Positions 49,983-57,856 of a DNA stretch of 64,000 nucleotides are shown here, piece after piece. The stretch's first letter is position 1; each line of letters opens with the position of its first letter. A program made the position numbers and the translations under genes. Under the pieces are notes generated by a model. It saw nothing but the letters and a program-made list of their open reading frames with translations, did not search any database and had not been told where the DNA came from. The stretch comes from Acidobacteriota bacterium (lineage in GTDB: Bacteria > Acidobacteriota > Vicinamibacteria > Marinacidobacterales > Marinacidobacteraceae): contig JAJEIY010000054.1 in the NCBI GenBank assembly GCA_022828085.1, forward strand, positions 17,978-81,977, read 5' to 3'.

Positions 49983-52430
49983 ATGTCACAAGGCTTCGGG
50001 TCGAGAACAGAATCGAAGAATCGATTCCGTGCCAGCCACGGCGACCCAGACCGGAATCGCCTGACGGAAGACCGAGTGAAGAGCGGCGACGCACCGCTGC
50101 GCGAGGTCGACCGGTTGCGCCGGCATCTCTCCAGGCTCAGTTCGGCGAGTCTGCGCATCAGCGCGAGTCTCGACTTCGACACGGTCCTTCGCGAGACCGT
50201 GGAGTCCGCTCGTGAACTGACCGGCGCCCGCTACGGCGTCATCGCCACCATCGACGAGACGGGGGCGCTACGGGACTTTGTCACCTCCGGCCTGACCGAA
50301 GACGGGCGCCGGCGGATGGTGGAATGGCCCGACGGGCCGCGCCTGTTCGAGCATTTGCGCGATCTGTCCGAACCCTTCCGGATCGCGGACGTACCCGCCT
50401 TCGTGCGTTCCCTGGGCTTTTCCCCGGACCGGCTGCCGTCCAACACGTTGCAGGGCACCCCGATGCGCCACCGCGGCGTGCATGTCGGCCACTTCTTCCT
50501 CGCGGAAAAGGAAGGCGGACAGGAGTTCACGAGTGAAGACGAAGAGATTCTCGTCCTGTTCGCCTCCCAGGCCGCGACGGCGATCGCCAACGCGCGTACG
50601 TACCAGGACGAACAGCGCGCCCGCGCCGACCTCGAGGCGTTGGTGGAGACCTCCCCGGTGGGAGTCGTGGTCTTCGACGCGAACACCGGCGGCGTGCTTT
50701 CGCTCAATCGCGAGGCGAAGCGGGTCGTGGAGCATTTGGGCTCGCCCGACTGTCCGCTCGAGGACATGCCGCGCCTGCTGACATGCCGGTTGGCCGATGG
50801 GAGAGAAATCGCTTTCGATCGTTTCCCCCTGAGCATGGAGTTGGCTCGCGCCAGGACGGTGCGTGCGGAGGAGGTCGTCCTGTCGACCTCCGACGGCCGC
50901 AAGGTCACGCTGCTCTGCAATGCAACGCCGATAACCGCCCAGGACGGCACCGTTGCTTCGGTCGTCGTCACCATGCAGGACCTCGCGCCCCTGCAGGAGC
51001 TGGAGCGGATGCGCGCCGAGTTTCTCGGCATGGTGAGTCACGAGTTGCGGAGTCCGCTGACGTCCATCAAGGGTTCCACCGCGACGGTGCTCGGCGTCTC
51101 CGCCGGCTTCGATGCGGCGGAAATGCTCCAGTTCTTCCGGCTGATCGACGAACAGGTCGATCACCTCACCGGAATCGTCAAGGACCTGCTCGACGTGGGA
51201 CGCATCGAGGCGGGCACGCTGTCGGTTTCGCCGGCGCCTTCCGAGATTGCGGCCCTGGTGGACCAGGCACGGAACACGTACCTGAGCGGCGGCGGAAGGC
51301 ACACGGTGGTAATTGACCTTCCGCCGGAGCTGCCTCGGGTCATGGCCGATCGGCAGCGTATTGCGCAGGTCCTGAACAACCTGTTGTCGAACGCCGCCAG
51401 ACACTCGCCCGAAGCGTCGCCGATTCGGGTCAGCGCGGAACCGGACGGCGTTCATGTCGCGATCTCCGTCTCCGACCTGGGCGCCGGCATTCCGCCGGAT
51501 CAACTGGCTCACCTGTTCCAGAAGCACTCGGGCACCCGTGACGGAGCGCAGGGTGTCCGCAGTGGTCTGGGGCTTGCCATCTGCAGAGGTCTGGTCGAGG
51601 CGCACGGCGGCCGGATCTGGGCCAGGAGCGCCGGCGCGGGAAGGGGCGCCCGGTTCACCTTCACGATCCCGATGGCCGGAGAAGGCGGCGACGAGGCTAC
51701 GCGGTCCGACCTGCTGCGGGTTCAGCGTCGGACTCTTGGCAGCCGCACGGGACAGCCGCGTGTTCTCGTGGTGGACGACGACCCGGAGACGCTGCGTTCC
51801 GTCCGGGATGCGCTCTCCGCGGCGGGCTACTCCACGCTGGCCACCGGGGATCACCGGGATCTGTCCCGCATCATCGCCGCGGAGAAACCGCAGTTGGTGC
51901 TTCTGGACCTCATGCTGCCCGGCACCGACGGAATCAAGCTCATGGAGAGCGTGCCCGCGTTGGCTGAATTGCCGGTCATCTTCATCTCGGGGTACGGGCG
52001 GGACGAGACGATCGCCAGAGCTCTGGAGGCCGGCGCCGCCGACTACATCGTGAAACCTTTCTCGCGCATCGAACTCACGGCAAGGGTCCGGGCAGCCCTG
52101 CGGCGGCACACGGAGCCCGGCCCGTTCCTGCTGAAAGAGCTGGCCATCGACTACGACCTGCGGCGGGTGACCCTGTCCGGCAACCCGGTAGCGTTGACCG
52201 CCACCGAGTACGAGTTGCTGCGGGTGCTGTCGGTGAACGCCGGTCGGGTCGTGACGCACAACGCACTGGTGCGCCAGGTCTGGAGTGGACGGCGCTACGG
52301 CAACCCGAGACTCGTCCGCGCGTTTGTGAGGAAGCTCCGCCACAAACTCCACGATGACGCGGACGCGCCGGCCTACATCCTCACGGAGCGCGGAGTCGGG
52401 TACCGCATGCCGGGAGGGAGCGAAGGGTGA
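49983..52430 (+). CDS. One-polypeptide two-component regulator (GAF-PAS-kinase-receiver-OmpR)
   Basis: This 815-residue protein contains a complete signal chain. A GAF domain lies near residues 50-210 (TGARYGVIATIDETGALRDF) and a PAS domain near 215-340. HisKA follows with the phospho-accepting His353 in MVSHELRSPLTSIKG, then HATPase with NNLLSNAARHSPE and VSDLGAGIPP. The receiver starts near 590 (RVLVVDDDPETL), with Asp642 in LVLLDLMLPG and Lys in YIVKPF. An OmpR winged helix closes it (TATEYELLRVLSVNAGRVVT to ERGVGYRMPGG). No membrane segment is seen, so it should sense a cytoplasmic signal. Three direct repeats just upstream are candidate self-binding sites. Confidence 0.9.
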   Translation: MSQGFGSRTESKNRFRASHGDPDRNRLTEDRVKSGDAPLREVDRLRRHLSRLSSASLRISASLDFDTVLRETVESARELTGARYGVIATIDETGALRDFVTSGLTEDGRRRMVEWPDGPRLFEHLRDLSEPFRIADVPAFVRSLGFSPDRLPSNTLQGTPMRHRGVHVGHFFLAEKEGGQEFTSEDEEILVLFASQAATAIANARTYQDEQRARADLEALVETSPVGVVVFDANTGGVLSLNREAKRVVEHLGSPDCPLEDMPRLLTCRLADGREIAFDRFPLSMELARARTVRAEEVVLSTSDGRKVTLLCNATPITAQDGTVASVVVTMQDLAPLQELERMRAEFLGMVSHELRSPLTSIKGSTATVLGVSAGFDAAEMLQFFRLIDEQVDHLTGIVKDLLDVGRIEAGTLSVSPAPSEIAALVDQARNTYLSGGGRHTVVIDLPPELPRVMADRQRIAQVLNNLLSNAARHSPEASPIRVSAEPDGVHVAISVSDLGAGIPPDQLAHLFQKHSGTRDGAQGVRSGLGLAICRGLVEAHGGRIWARSAGAGRGARFTFTIPMAGEGGDEATRSDLLRVQRRTLGSRTGQPRVLVVDDDPETLRSVRDALSAAGYSTLATGDHRDLSRIIAAEKPQLVLLDLMLPGTDGIKLMESVPALAELPVIFISGYGRDETIARALEAGAADYIVKPFSRIELTARVRAALRRHTEPGPFLLKELAIDYDLRRVTLSGNPVALTATEYELLRVLSVNAGRVVTHNALVRQVWSGRRYGNPRLVRAFVRKLRHKLHDDADAPAYILTERGVGYRMPGGSEG

Positions 52431-52769
52431 GGCGTTAGCGCCGCGCGGCATATGTTCCCACTCACCACGCAGGCCTGCCGCGGCCGAGCCACCACGCAAG
52501 GTTCGGCGTTGTCTCCCCCCTGGCGCTCGCGTCTCCGCTTTCCCCAGCGGACAACCGCCGCCATCCGGTCTGCGGGCCCGCGAGGCCGCACGCTGATCAG
52601 GGAGACCCCCGGCAGACCTCCTGGGGAATCCGCATCGGGGACCCAAAGGCCACCGGAAGCGCCAGGTGCACAACTCCACCACGCGACGGGGTGGCACGAG
52701 CGCTCCGTTTTGGCGGTCATCACCCTCCTGGCTCCCGCGGATCCGTCTTCGGGATCGCGCCATGAAGAG
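52431..52769. other. Gene-free stretch after the hybrid regulator
   Basis: A plus-strand frame is open through it into the next fragment, but its residues (Arg/Pro/Ala-rich) do not look like protein. I see no repeat or hairpin that stands out. Confidence 0.35.
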
Positions 52770-53009
52770 ATGAAGGTCCTGGTGGACGCCAACCGCAACG
52801 GGCTGGATGACGGGGAGGAGGTCCAGGCCAATATCTTCCAGGCCTTCTTCAACGCTTCCGCCCGCTATCCCGGGATCGTGAACGGCGCCTTCTTCCGGGA
52901 CAACTGGATCGCCACCGACGCGATGTGGGCCGATTATTGGCTCGGCAGGAGGAGCTTCGCTTTCCGCGGGAAGCTGGCGGAGGCAGTGGTGAGGGAGGCC
53001 TACCGTTGA
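52770..53009 (+). pseudogene. C-terminal fragment, probably of a TIM-barrel glycoside hydrolase
   Basis: About 80 residues read MKVLVDANRNGLDDGEEVQ, ANIFQAFFNASARYPGIV, GAFFRDNWIATDAMWADYW and RSFAFRGKLAEAVVREAYR, then stop. The Gly-Ala-Phe-Phe-x-x-Asn-Trp strand followed by R-S-F-x-x-R-G-K and a last helix is how some secreted glycoside hydrolase-like proteins end. No catalytic domain precedes it. It overlaps the next start in TTGA, so it may still serve for translational coupling. The family assignment is tentative. Confidence 0.4.
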
Positions 53010-53800
53010 GCATTTTGCGCGTCGCCCTCGCCCTGCTGCTGCTCGCGGCCGGCTGCACCGACAGCCAGCCCGTTGCGCCGCCCACAAGGCCCGCGCCGCC
53101 ACCGGCGCCCGCACCGGCGCCCGCGCCGACGCCCGAGCCGGAGCCGCCCACGATTTCCGAGCCGCCGGGGTGCGACGGCGAACGCCAACGCGCGCAGGGG
53201 TACCTCGACGCCATCCTGCCGGGCGAGTGGGACGGGACACCCTTTCGGTTCTACCTGTTCGACGACTTCCCGGAGGCTGCGGGAGACGGCTACCTGGAGG
53301 GCCAACTGGAAGAGGTCCGTCATCTTGCGGACTCGATCACGGCACAACTCGGCTACCCGATCATCGAAGTGGGAGGCGCGATCCCGGTGCGGGAGAACAT
53401 GCCCGAGGGCTGGAACGCGCCCACCCTTTTCGGCCCCAAAGGCTGCGAGCAGTGGCGGGAGCGCGGTGAGATTCTCGGCATCAACCACACGGCGACTCCG
53501 CCCAACCACGCCGGCGGGGGTGCGTCCTACGCGACGCCGCGGTGCGCGGTCTTCAGCTATTTCCTGACCGACGGCCCGGCAATGGACTTCCCCACCTACG
53601 CGAGAACCGCCGTCGTGCATGAGGTTTTCCACCTGTTCGGCTTCAAGCACTCCGACGACCAGGCGCGGAAAGAGTCGCAGGGCATCTTCATGTCGGAGCA
53701 GCTCACGCGCGGACGAGACGGCGACCGGGCGCAGTACCCCACCTCTGACGACATCGACGCGCTCAGGTGCGTGTTCCCGGACCCGGACCACCCGCGATGA
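53006..53800 (+). CDS. Metzincin-type zinc metalloprotease lipoprotein, intact site
   Basis: This 264-residue protein has a lipoprotein signal LLLLAAGC (Cys17), a Pro/Ala linker and a catalytic domain. The zinc motif HEVFHLFGFKH (His205, Glu206, His209, His215) fits HExxHxxGxxH exactly. Paired cysteines surround it. The downstream part (QLTRGRDGDRAQYPTSDDID) may supply the Met-turn equivalent, though no clear Met-turn is seen. The TTG start at 53006 overlaps the upstream stop. It is the catalytically complete relative, at least in motif, of the two defective proteins at 47-49.5 kb. Confidence 0.75.
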   Translation: MSILRVALALLLLAAGCTDSQPVAPPTRPAPPPAPAPAPAPTPEPEPPTISEPPGCDGERQRAQGYLDAILPGEWDGTPFRFYLFDDFPEAAGDGYLEGQLEEVRHLADSITAQLGYPIIEVGGAIPVRENMPEGWNAPTLFGPKGCEQWRERGEILGINHTATPPNHAGGGASYATPRCAVFSYFLTDGPAMDFPTYARTAVVHEVFHLFGFKHSDDQARKESQGIFMSEQLTRGRDGDRAQYPTSDDIDALRCVFPDPDHPR

Positions 53801-53828
53801 CCGGCGTGCGCGCCCGGCGCTCGCCTTG

Positions 53829-55586
53829 CTACTGGTCGCGGCCGGTGGCGGGACCGGCGACGACGGCCAGAAGCTCCGCTTCCAACTCGTCCAGCGCCAC
53901 CGGCCAGCGCGGGTGGCGCGCGGCCCTGATCCGGTCGAGCGGTCCCGCCACCACGGTCACGAAACCCGCCGGGTTCAGGTAGTCCTGCGCAACCCGCTTT
54001 ACCTCCGCCGCCGTCACCGACCCGACCGCCGCCGGCCAGCCCATCAGGTGGTCGGCGCTTCCGCGGCGCACGTGTTCGACGGCGAAGGTCCGGCTTGCAT
54101 CGGCTGCGAGCTCGAGCGACCGCTGCCAGACGGCCCCGAGCAGCCAGCCCTGCGCGCGGGTGACCTCGGCGCCGGTCACCGGCTCTCCCGGATCGTGCAT
54201 GCGCGCGATCTCGTCCAGGCTGTAGCGGACGAGGGGCCCGACCGCTTCCGGGCGGCCGCCGGTGCGCACCAAGAAGAGGCCCGTGCCCGACGCCGTCTCG
54301 GGGATCTCGAAGTCGTCCCGGTTGGCGAGGCCGCGCTTCTCGCGCGCGGCGATGTTGAGGCGCTCGGCGAGGATGAACCTGAGGACGGCCAGGGGCGCCC
54401 GTTCCTCCTCGGGGACGGGCCCGACGGCGCGGCCGATGGCGATCCAGCCTTCGAGGCTCGCGACGTCCACGGCGTGGAAGCGACTCGGTGGCTCGCCGGG
54501 TTGGATCACGGCCGGCTCCGGCTCGGGCCCGCCGCTCGCGGCCCATCCATCCGTCGCCGCCTCGAGCGCCTCTTCCACCTCGGCCCGGGAGACCGCACCC
54601 CCGATCCCGAACACCACGCGGTCGGCGGCCAGGCTCCGGGCCGCCACCGCCCGCACCGCGGCCGGCGAGACCGAGGTTCCCGGCGCCGGCGGCGCCAGGG
54701 GATATCCGTGAACGAACCGCTCCAGTTCGACCTTGGGGCGGTAGCCGGCGCCGACGATCCCCGCCATCGGCATGTCGTAGCCGGCGCCTGTCCGGTACCT
54801 CCGGATCGCGTCGGCGTCCAGGTCGGGATTCCGGACGATTGCCGCGAGCAGTTCCAGCCCCGCGCGCCAGTCCTCCGGCAGCACGTTCAGGGAGAGGTGG
54901 GTGGCGTCGAGAGACGCCACCACGCTCAGCGACGTTCCCAGTTCGGCGAGGCGCAGCGAAAGGGGCTCTCCCGCCCCCGCCGCCCCGCGCGTCGCCAGAA
55001 GATGGGTCAGGAGCGCCGAAGCGCCGGCCTCGCCGTCGGCTTCGTGGAGCCGGCCGAGGGACAGCGCCGCGGTGATGCGCACCAGCGGATCCGATTCCGC
55101 GGGAACGATGTAGACCCGGACGCCGCTCGATGTCTCGAAGAGGGCTTCGGCGGGATCGGGTGGGGTGAAAGACGACGGCCCGCCGAGAACCTCGCCCGGG
55201 GGCGGCCAGTCGTGCTCGAAGATGGGGCGGGCGCGGCCGGGGAGGGTGTTTTCTGTGCCGCAGGCGGACAGCGTGAGCGCGGCGGTGGTCAGGACCGTGA
55301 GGACGAACAGCGCTGCGCCGTGCGCTGGCCTGCGGCCAGCGCGTGCCGGTCGGAGACCGGCGTTCCAAGCCGGCGCGTCGCCTGCGCTGTTGCGCTTCGC
55401 GCCGAGGCGGGAACCACCTTTCCGGGTGGGGAAGCGCCGTGCGCGGTGCAGAGCACCGCGCGTGCCGGTCCGGAGACCGGCGTTCCAAGCCGGCAGCACC
55501 GTGAGCGGGAGTGGCGCGGCGTCGTCGCGGACCTGCGGTCCGCGTGCCGGTCGGAGACCGGCGTTCCAGGCCGGCGCGCCGCTCAT
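53829..55586 (-). CDS. M16-family peptidase subunit, inactive type, lipoprotein
   Basis: The recognisable protein begins with a signal (LTVLTTAALTLSACGTEN) at about codon 90 of a 585-codon frame and has the two-domain M16 fold. Where active members have HxxEH this one has ASALLTHLLATRG, so the zinc site is absent. Together with the active gene just upstream it would form an M16B-type heterodimer. The frame starts at an ATG overlapping the upstream stop (ATGA), then passes through three REP-like repeats before the signal peptide. No ATG, GTG or TTG start is visible closer, so the true N-terminus is unclear. Confidence 0.75.
   Translation of the reverse strand: MSGAPAWNAGLRPARGPQVRDDAAPLPLTVLPAWNAGLRTGTRGALHRARRFPTRKGGSRLGAKRNSAGDAPAWNAGLRPARAGRRPAHGAALFVLTVLTTAALTLSACGTENTLPGRARPIFEHDWPPPGEVLGGPSSFTPPDPAEALFETSSGVRVYIVPAESDPLVRITAALSLGRLHEADGEAGASALLTHLLATRGAAGAGEPLSLRLAELGTSLSVVASLDATHLSLNVLPEDWRAGLELLAAIVRNPDLDADAIRRYRTGAGYDMPMAGIVGAGYRPKVELERFVHGYPLAPPAPGTSVSPAAVRAVAARSLAADRVVFGIGGAVSRAEVEEALEAATDGWAASGGPEPEPAVIQPGEPPSRFHAVDVASLEGWIAIGRAVGPVPEEERAPLAVLRFILAERLNIAAREKRGLANRDDFEIPETASGTGLFLVRTGGRPEAVGPLVRYSLDEIARMHDPGEPVTGAEVTRAQGWLLGAVWQRSLELAADASRTFAVEHVRRGSADHLMGWPAAVGSVTAAEVKRVAQDYLNPAGFVTVVAGPLDRIRAARHPRWPVALDELEAELLAVVAGPATGRDQ
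55321..55573. repeat. Three class A REP-like repeats inside the 5' end of a coding frame
   Basis: Inverse copies near 55321-55371, 55441-55491 and 55527-55573. Variable hairpins: GCTGGCC-tgc-GGCCAGC, GCGCGGTGC-aga-GCACCGCGC and GCGGACC-tgc-GGTCCGC. Each is followed by the constant GTGCCGGTC...GACCGGCGTTCCA. They leave the M16 frame open, encoding AWNAGLRPAR-type peptides. Confidence 0.85.
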
Positions 55587-57184
55587 TGGTCCTGCCCCCG
55601 CAGCCTGGACCACGCGAAGTCGAGCCAGCTCGGGCCGCTGCCCTCGGGCGGCTCGGCCCGGGCCGTCGCGATCACCCGGTTGGAGGGCACGAAGTAGGCC
55701 GCCGCGACCCGCCGCACGTCCTCCGGCGTCGCCGCGTCGCGCGCCGCGATCAGCTCGGGCAGCACGCTCCAGTGGTTCATCGTGTGGTGATGGCCGATCA
55801 GGAAGGCGAGTTCCTGGGTGTTTTCGAGGAGCTCCGCCCACTCGACGCGGAGGCGCTTCTTCGCCCGCGCGAGGGCCCCGGCGTCGATCCGCCCCTCGCG
55901 GAGATCGGCGACCGAGTCGAGGAGCGCGCTCTCGACTGCCGCGAGGTCGCCGTCGCTTTCCGCGTGCGCCACCAGGTTGAACGCCCCCGGCGACCCGAAG
56001 CGGTAGGTGTGGATGACCCGGAAGTCGGCCGCGACCGATGCGGTAACCCTCCGCTCCGCCAGCGCTTGCCCGGCAATCCCGTGCGGGCCGCCCAGCAGCG
56101 CGGCGATGAGGTCGAACACCGGCCGGTCGGGGTGGCCCATCCCCGGAACGCGGTAGCGCAGGTGGACCTGCGGCGAGAGCGGCTCCGTCCAGTCGAGCCG
56201 GATGGATCCGCCGGGCACCGGCTCCGCTTCGACGTCGAGATCGAGCGGGGGCTCGGGCCCGCGGGGCAGCACGCCGAAGTAGCGCTCGGCCAGCGGCAGG
56301 ACCTCTTCCATGGTCGTGTCGCCCACCAGCACCAGCGTCGCGTTGTTGGGGACGAAGTAGTCGTCGTAGATGCGGTGCATCGCCTCCCGGGTGAAGTTCC
56401 CGAAGTCGCGGATGTGCCCGCCGTCGGGGACGAAGACCGGGTGGATCTGGGCGGTGACGCCGTCGATGGACTCGTTGAAGCGGGTCTGCGGCCGGCTCTT
56501 GCCCCCGAGGATCTGCTCCACCACCGTAAAGCGCTGCGACTCCCAACCCCGCAGGATCGCGTTCACGAGGCGGTCCGCCTCAAGCCGGAAGAAGAGCTCC
56601 AGGTGCTCCTTCGGGAGCGCCATGTTCATCTCCATGTAGTCCTGCTCGGTGCTGGCCGGCACCGGGTCCGTGTGGCGGACGTAGCCGCCGCTCTGCATGT
56701 ACCACTTGTACGAGGTCCAGAAGTCCCGGTACTCGTCGTCCCGGTCCTCGAGCTCGTAGAGCCGCTGCCGGAGGGCCTCCATCTCGGGCGTCATCGGCCA
56801 GTCGAGTTCGTCGTAGAAGACGGCCCGCTCGCGGAGCCGGTTGCGCTCCCGGTTGCGGAGCGCGATGAGCTCCTGCTCGGTGTCGTGGATCTCCTGGAGG
56901 ATGGGCAGCTCGGCGGCCAGGTCGCGGGTGCCGACGGTGGTCGTCCCCTGATGGATGACGTGCTCGAGGAAGTGGGTGATGCCGTGCTGCCCCACCGGCT
57001 CGATCATGGAGCCGACGCGCACCCACAGGTTGGCGGCCACCCGCGGCCGGCGGTGGTCCTCGGCGAGCAGGATCGTGAAGCCGTTGTCGAGCTGATGCTC
57101 CTGGATCCGGAGCGGGCTCCCGGGCTGGGCCGCGGTGAGCGACGCCAGGGCAGCGACCGCGCCGGCGAAGACGAGGTTTCTCAT
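55583..57184 (-). CDS. M16-family zinc peptidase, active subunit
   Basis: This 533-residue protein has a signal peptide (VFAGAVAALASLTAAQPG) and two homologous M16 domains. The inverted zinc motif is HFLEH (His71, Glu74, His75), with the downstream acidic ligand expected in the helix WESQRFTVVEQILGG. Residues 95-165 form a charged helical insertion (LPILQEIHDTEQELIALRNR) that is larger than usual. It should degrade peptides in the periplasm. ATG 57184 is placed directly at the signal peptide. The stop overlaps the next gene, so the active and inactive subunits are coupled. Confidence 0.88.
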   Translation of the reverse strand: MRNLVFAGAVAALASLTAAQPGSPLRIQEHQLDNGFTILLAEDHRRPRVAANLWVRVGSMIEPVGQHGITHFLEHVIHQGTTTVGTRDLAAELPILQEIHDTEQELIALRNRERNRLRERAVFYDELDWPMTPEMEALRQRLYELEDRDDEYRDFWTSYKWYMQSGGYVRHTDPVPASTEQDYMEMNMALPKEHLELFFRLEADRLVNAILRGWESQRFTVVEQILGGKSRPQTRFNESIDGVTAQIHPVFVPDGGHIRDFGNFTREAMHRIYDDYFVPNNATLVLVGDTTMEEVLPLAERYFGVLPRGPEPPLDLDVEAEPVPGGSIRLDWTEPLSPQVHLRYRVPGMGHPDRPVFDLIAALLGGPHGIAGQALAERRVTASVAADFRVIHTYRFGSPGAFNLVAHAESDGDLAAVESALLDSVADLREGRIDAGALARAKKRLRVEWAELLENTQELAFLIGHHHTMNHWSVLPELIAARDAATPEDVRRVAAAYFVPSNRVIATARAEPPEGSGPSWLDFAWSRLRGQDQ

Positions 57185-57266
57185 CGGTTTTCCCGTTCCC
57201 AAGTCCCGACGATTCTCCCACGGGTCATCGTTTGCCAATTTTTGTCAACATTGCTACTCTGACCAT

Positions 57267-57506
57267 GTGAGCACGATGAACATCTCGCTTCCCGCGCCCC
57301 TCAAGTCGTTTGTCGACGCACAGGTGGCGAACCGGGGATTCGGGACCAGTAGTGCCTACGTTCGCGAGCTGATCCGTCGCGATCAGGACCGCCAGCACCT
57401 CAGAAGCCTGTTGCTCGCAGGTGGAGAATCGGCTCCTTCTGTTACTGCCGATACAACTTACTTCGAGAATCTTCGCGCCCGAGTCCATCCACCCTCGTCG
57501 ACGTGA
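57267..57506 (+). CDS. parD: ParD-type antitoxin
   Basis: This 79-residue ribbon-helix-helix protein opens STMNISLPAPLKSFVDAQV, then GTSSAYVRELIRRDQDRQ. That is the standard ParD/CopG DNA-binding pattern, with the strand NISL and two helices. The C-terminal part binds the toxin. GTG 57267 fits the usual ParD start; ATG 57276 is three codons later. The four-base GTGA overlap with the next gene and the ParE partner confirm the pair. Promoter sequence must lie in the AT-rich bases just upstream. Confidence 0.88.
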   Translation: MSTMNISLPAPLKSFVDAQVANRGFGTSSAYVRELIRRDQDRQHLRSLLLAGGESAPSVTADTTYFENLRARVHPPSST

Positions 57507-57835
57507 CGCCGACGCCGGTCGTCCTCCGGGCCGCGGCCCGGCGGGATGTGGACGAGGCGGTCGCCCACTACCAGGCGGAGGGTGGCATGGACGTCGCCCT
57601 CGGCTTCATCGAGGCGCTGGAAGCTGCTTTCCGCCACATCTCGGCGAATCCGGAATCCGGATCGCCACACTACGGACACGAACTGAACCTGCCGGGATTG
57701 CGCTCCTGGCCACTCAAGCGCTACCCCTACCTCGTCTTCTACCTGACAGGCAGTGACCACATCGACGTCTGGCGCGTCCTCCATGGCCATCGGGACATTC
57801 CCGCATGGATGCACGAGGAACGCGCGGTCCAATAG
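57503..57835 (+). CDS. parE: ParE/RelE-superfamily toxin
   Basis: This 110-residue protein has the ParE features: VVLRAAARRDVDEAVAHYQ, then ALGFIEALEAAFRHISANPE, GLRSWPLKRYPYLVFYL and VWRVLHGHRDI near the end. ParE toxins inhibit DNA gyrase; RelE relatives cut mRNA on the ribosome. Sequence favours the ParE branch because of its partner and the R-x-x-P-x-x-V-F-Y segment. It starts at GTG 57503 overlapping the antitoxin stop. Confidence 0.88.
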   Translation: MTPTPVVLRAAARRDVDEAVAHYQAEGGMDVALGFIEALEAAFRHISANPESGSPHYGHELNLPGLRSWPLKRYPYLVFYLTGSDHIDVWRVLHGHRDIPAWMHEERAVQ

Positions 57836-57856
57836 CCGCCGCAGGAAGAGCGTTCC

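Noticed and set aside
50268..53240. A 990-codon minus-strand frame
   Set aside because: Antisense to the hybrid kinase and metzincin genes, whose motifs are complete on the plus strand.
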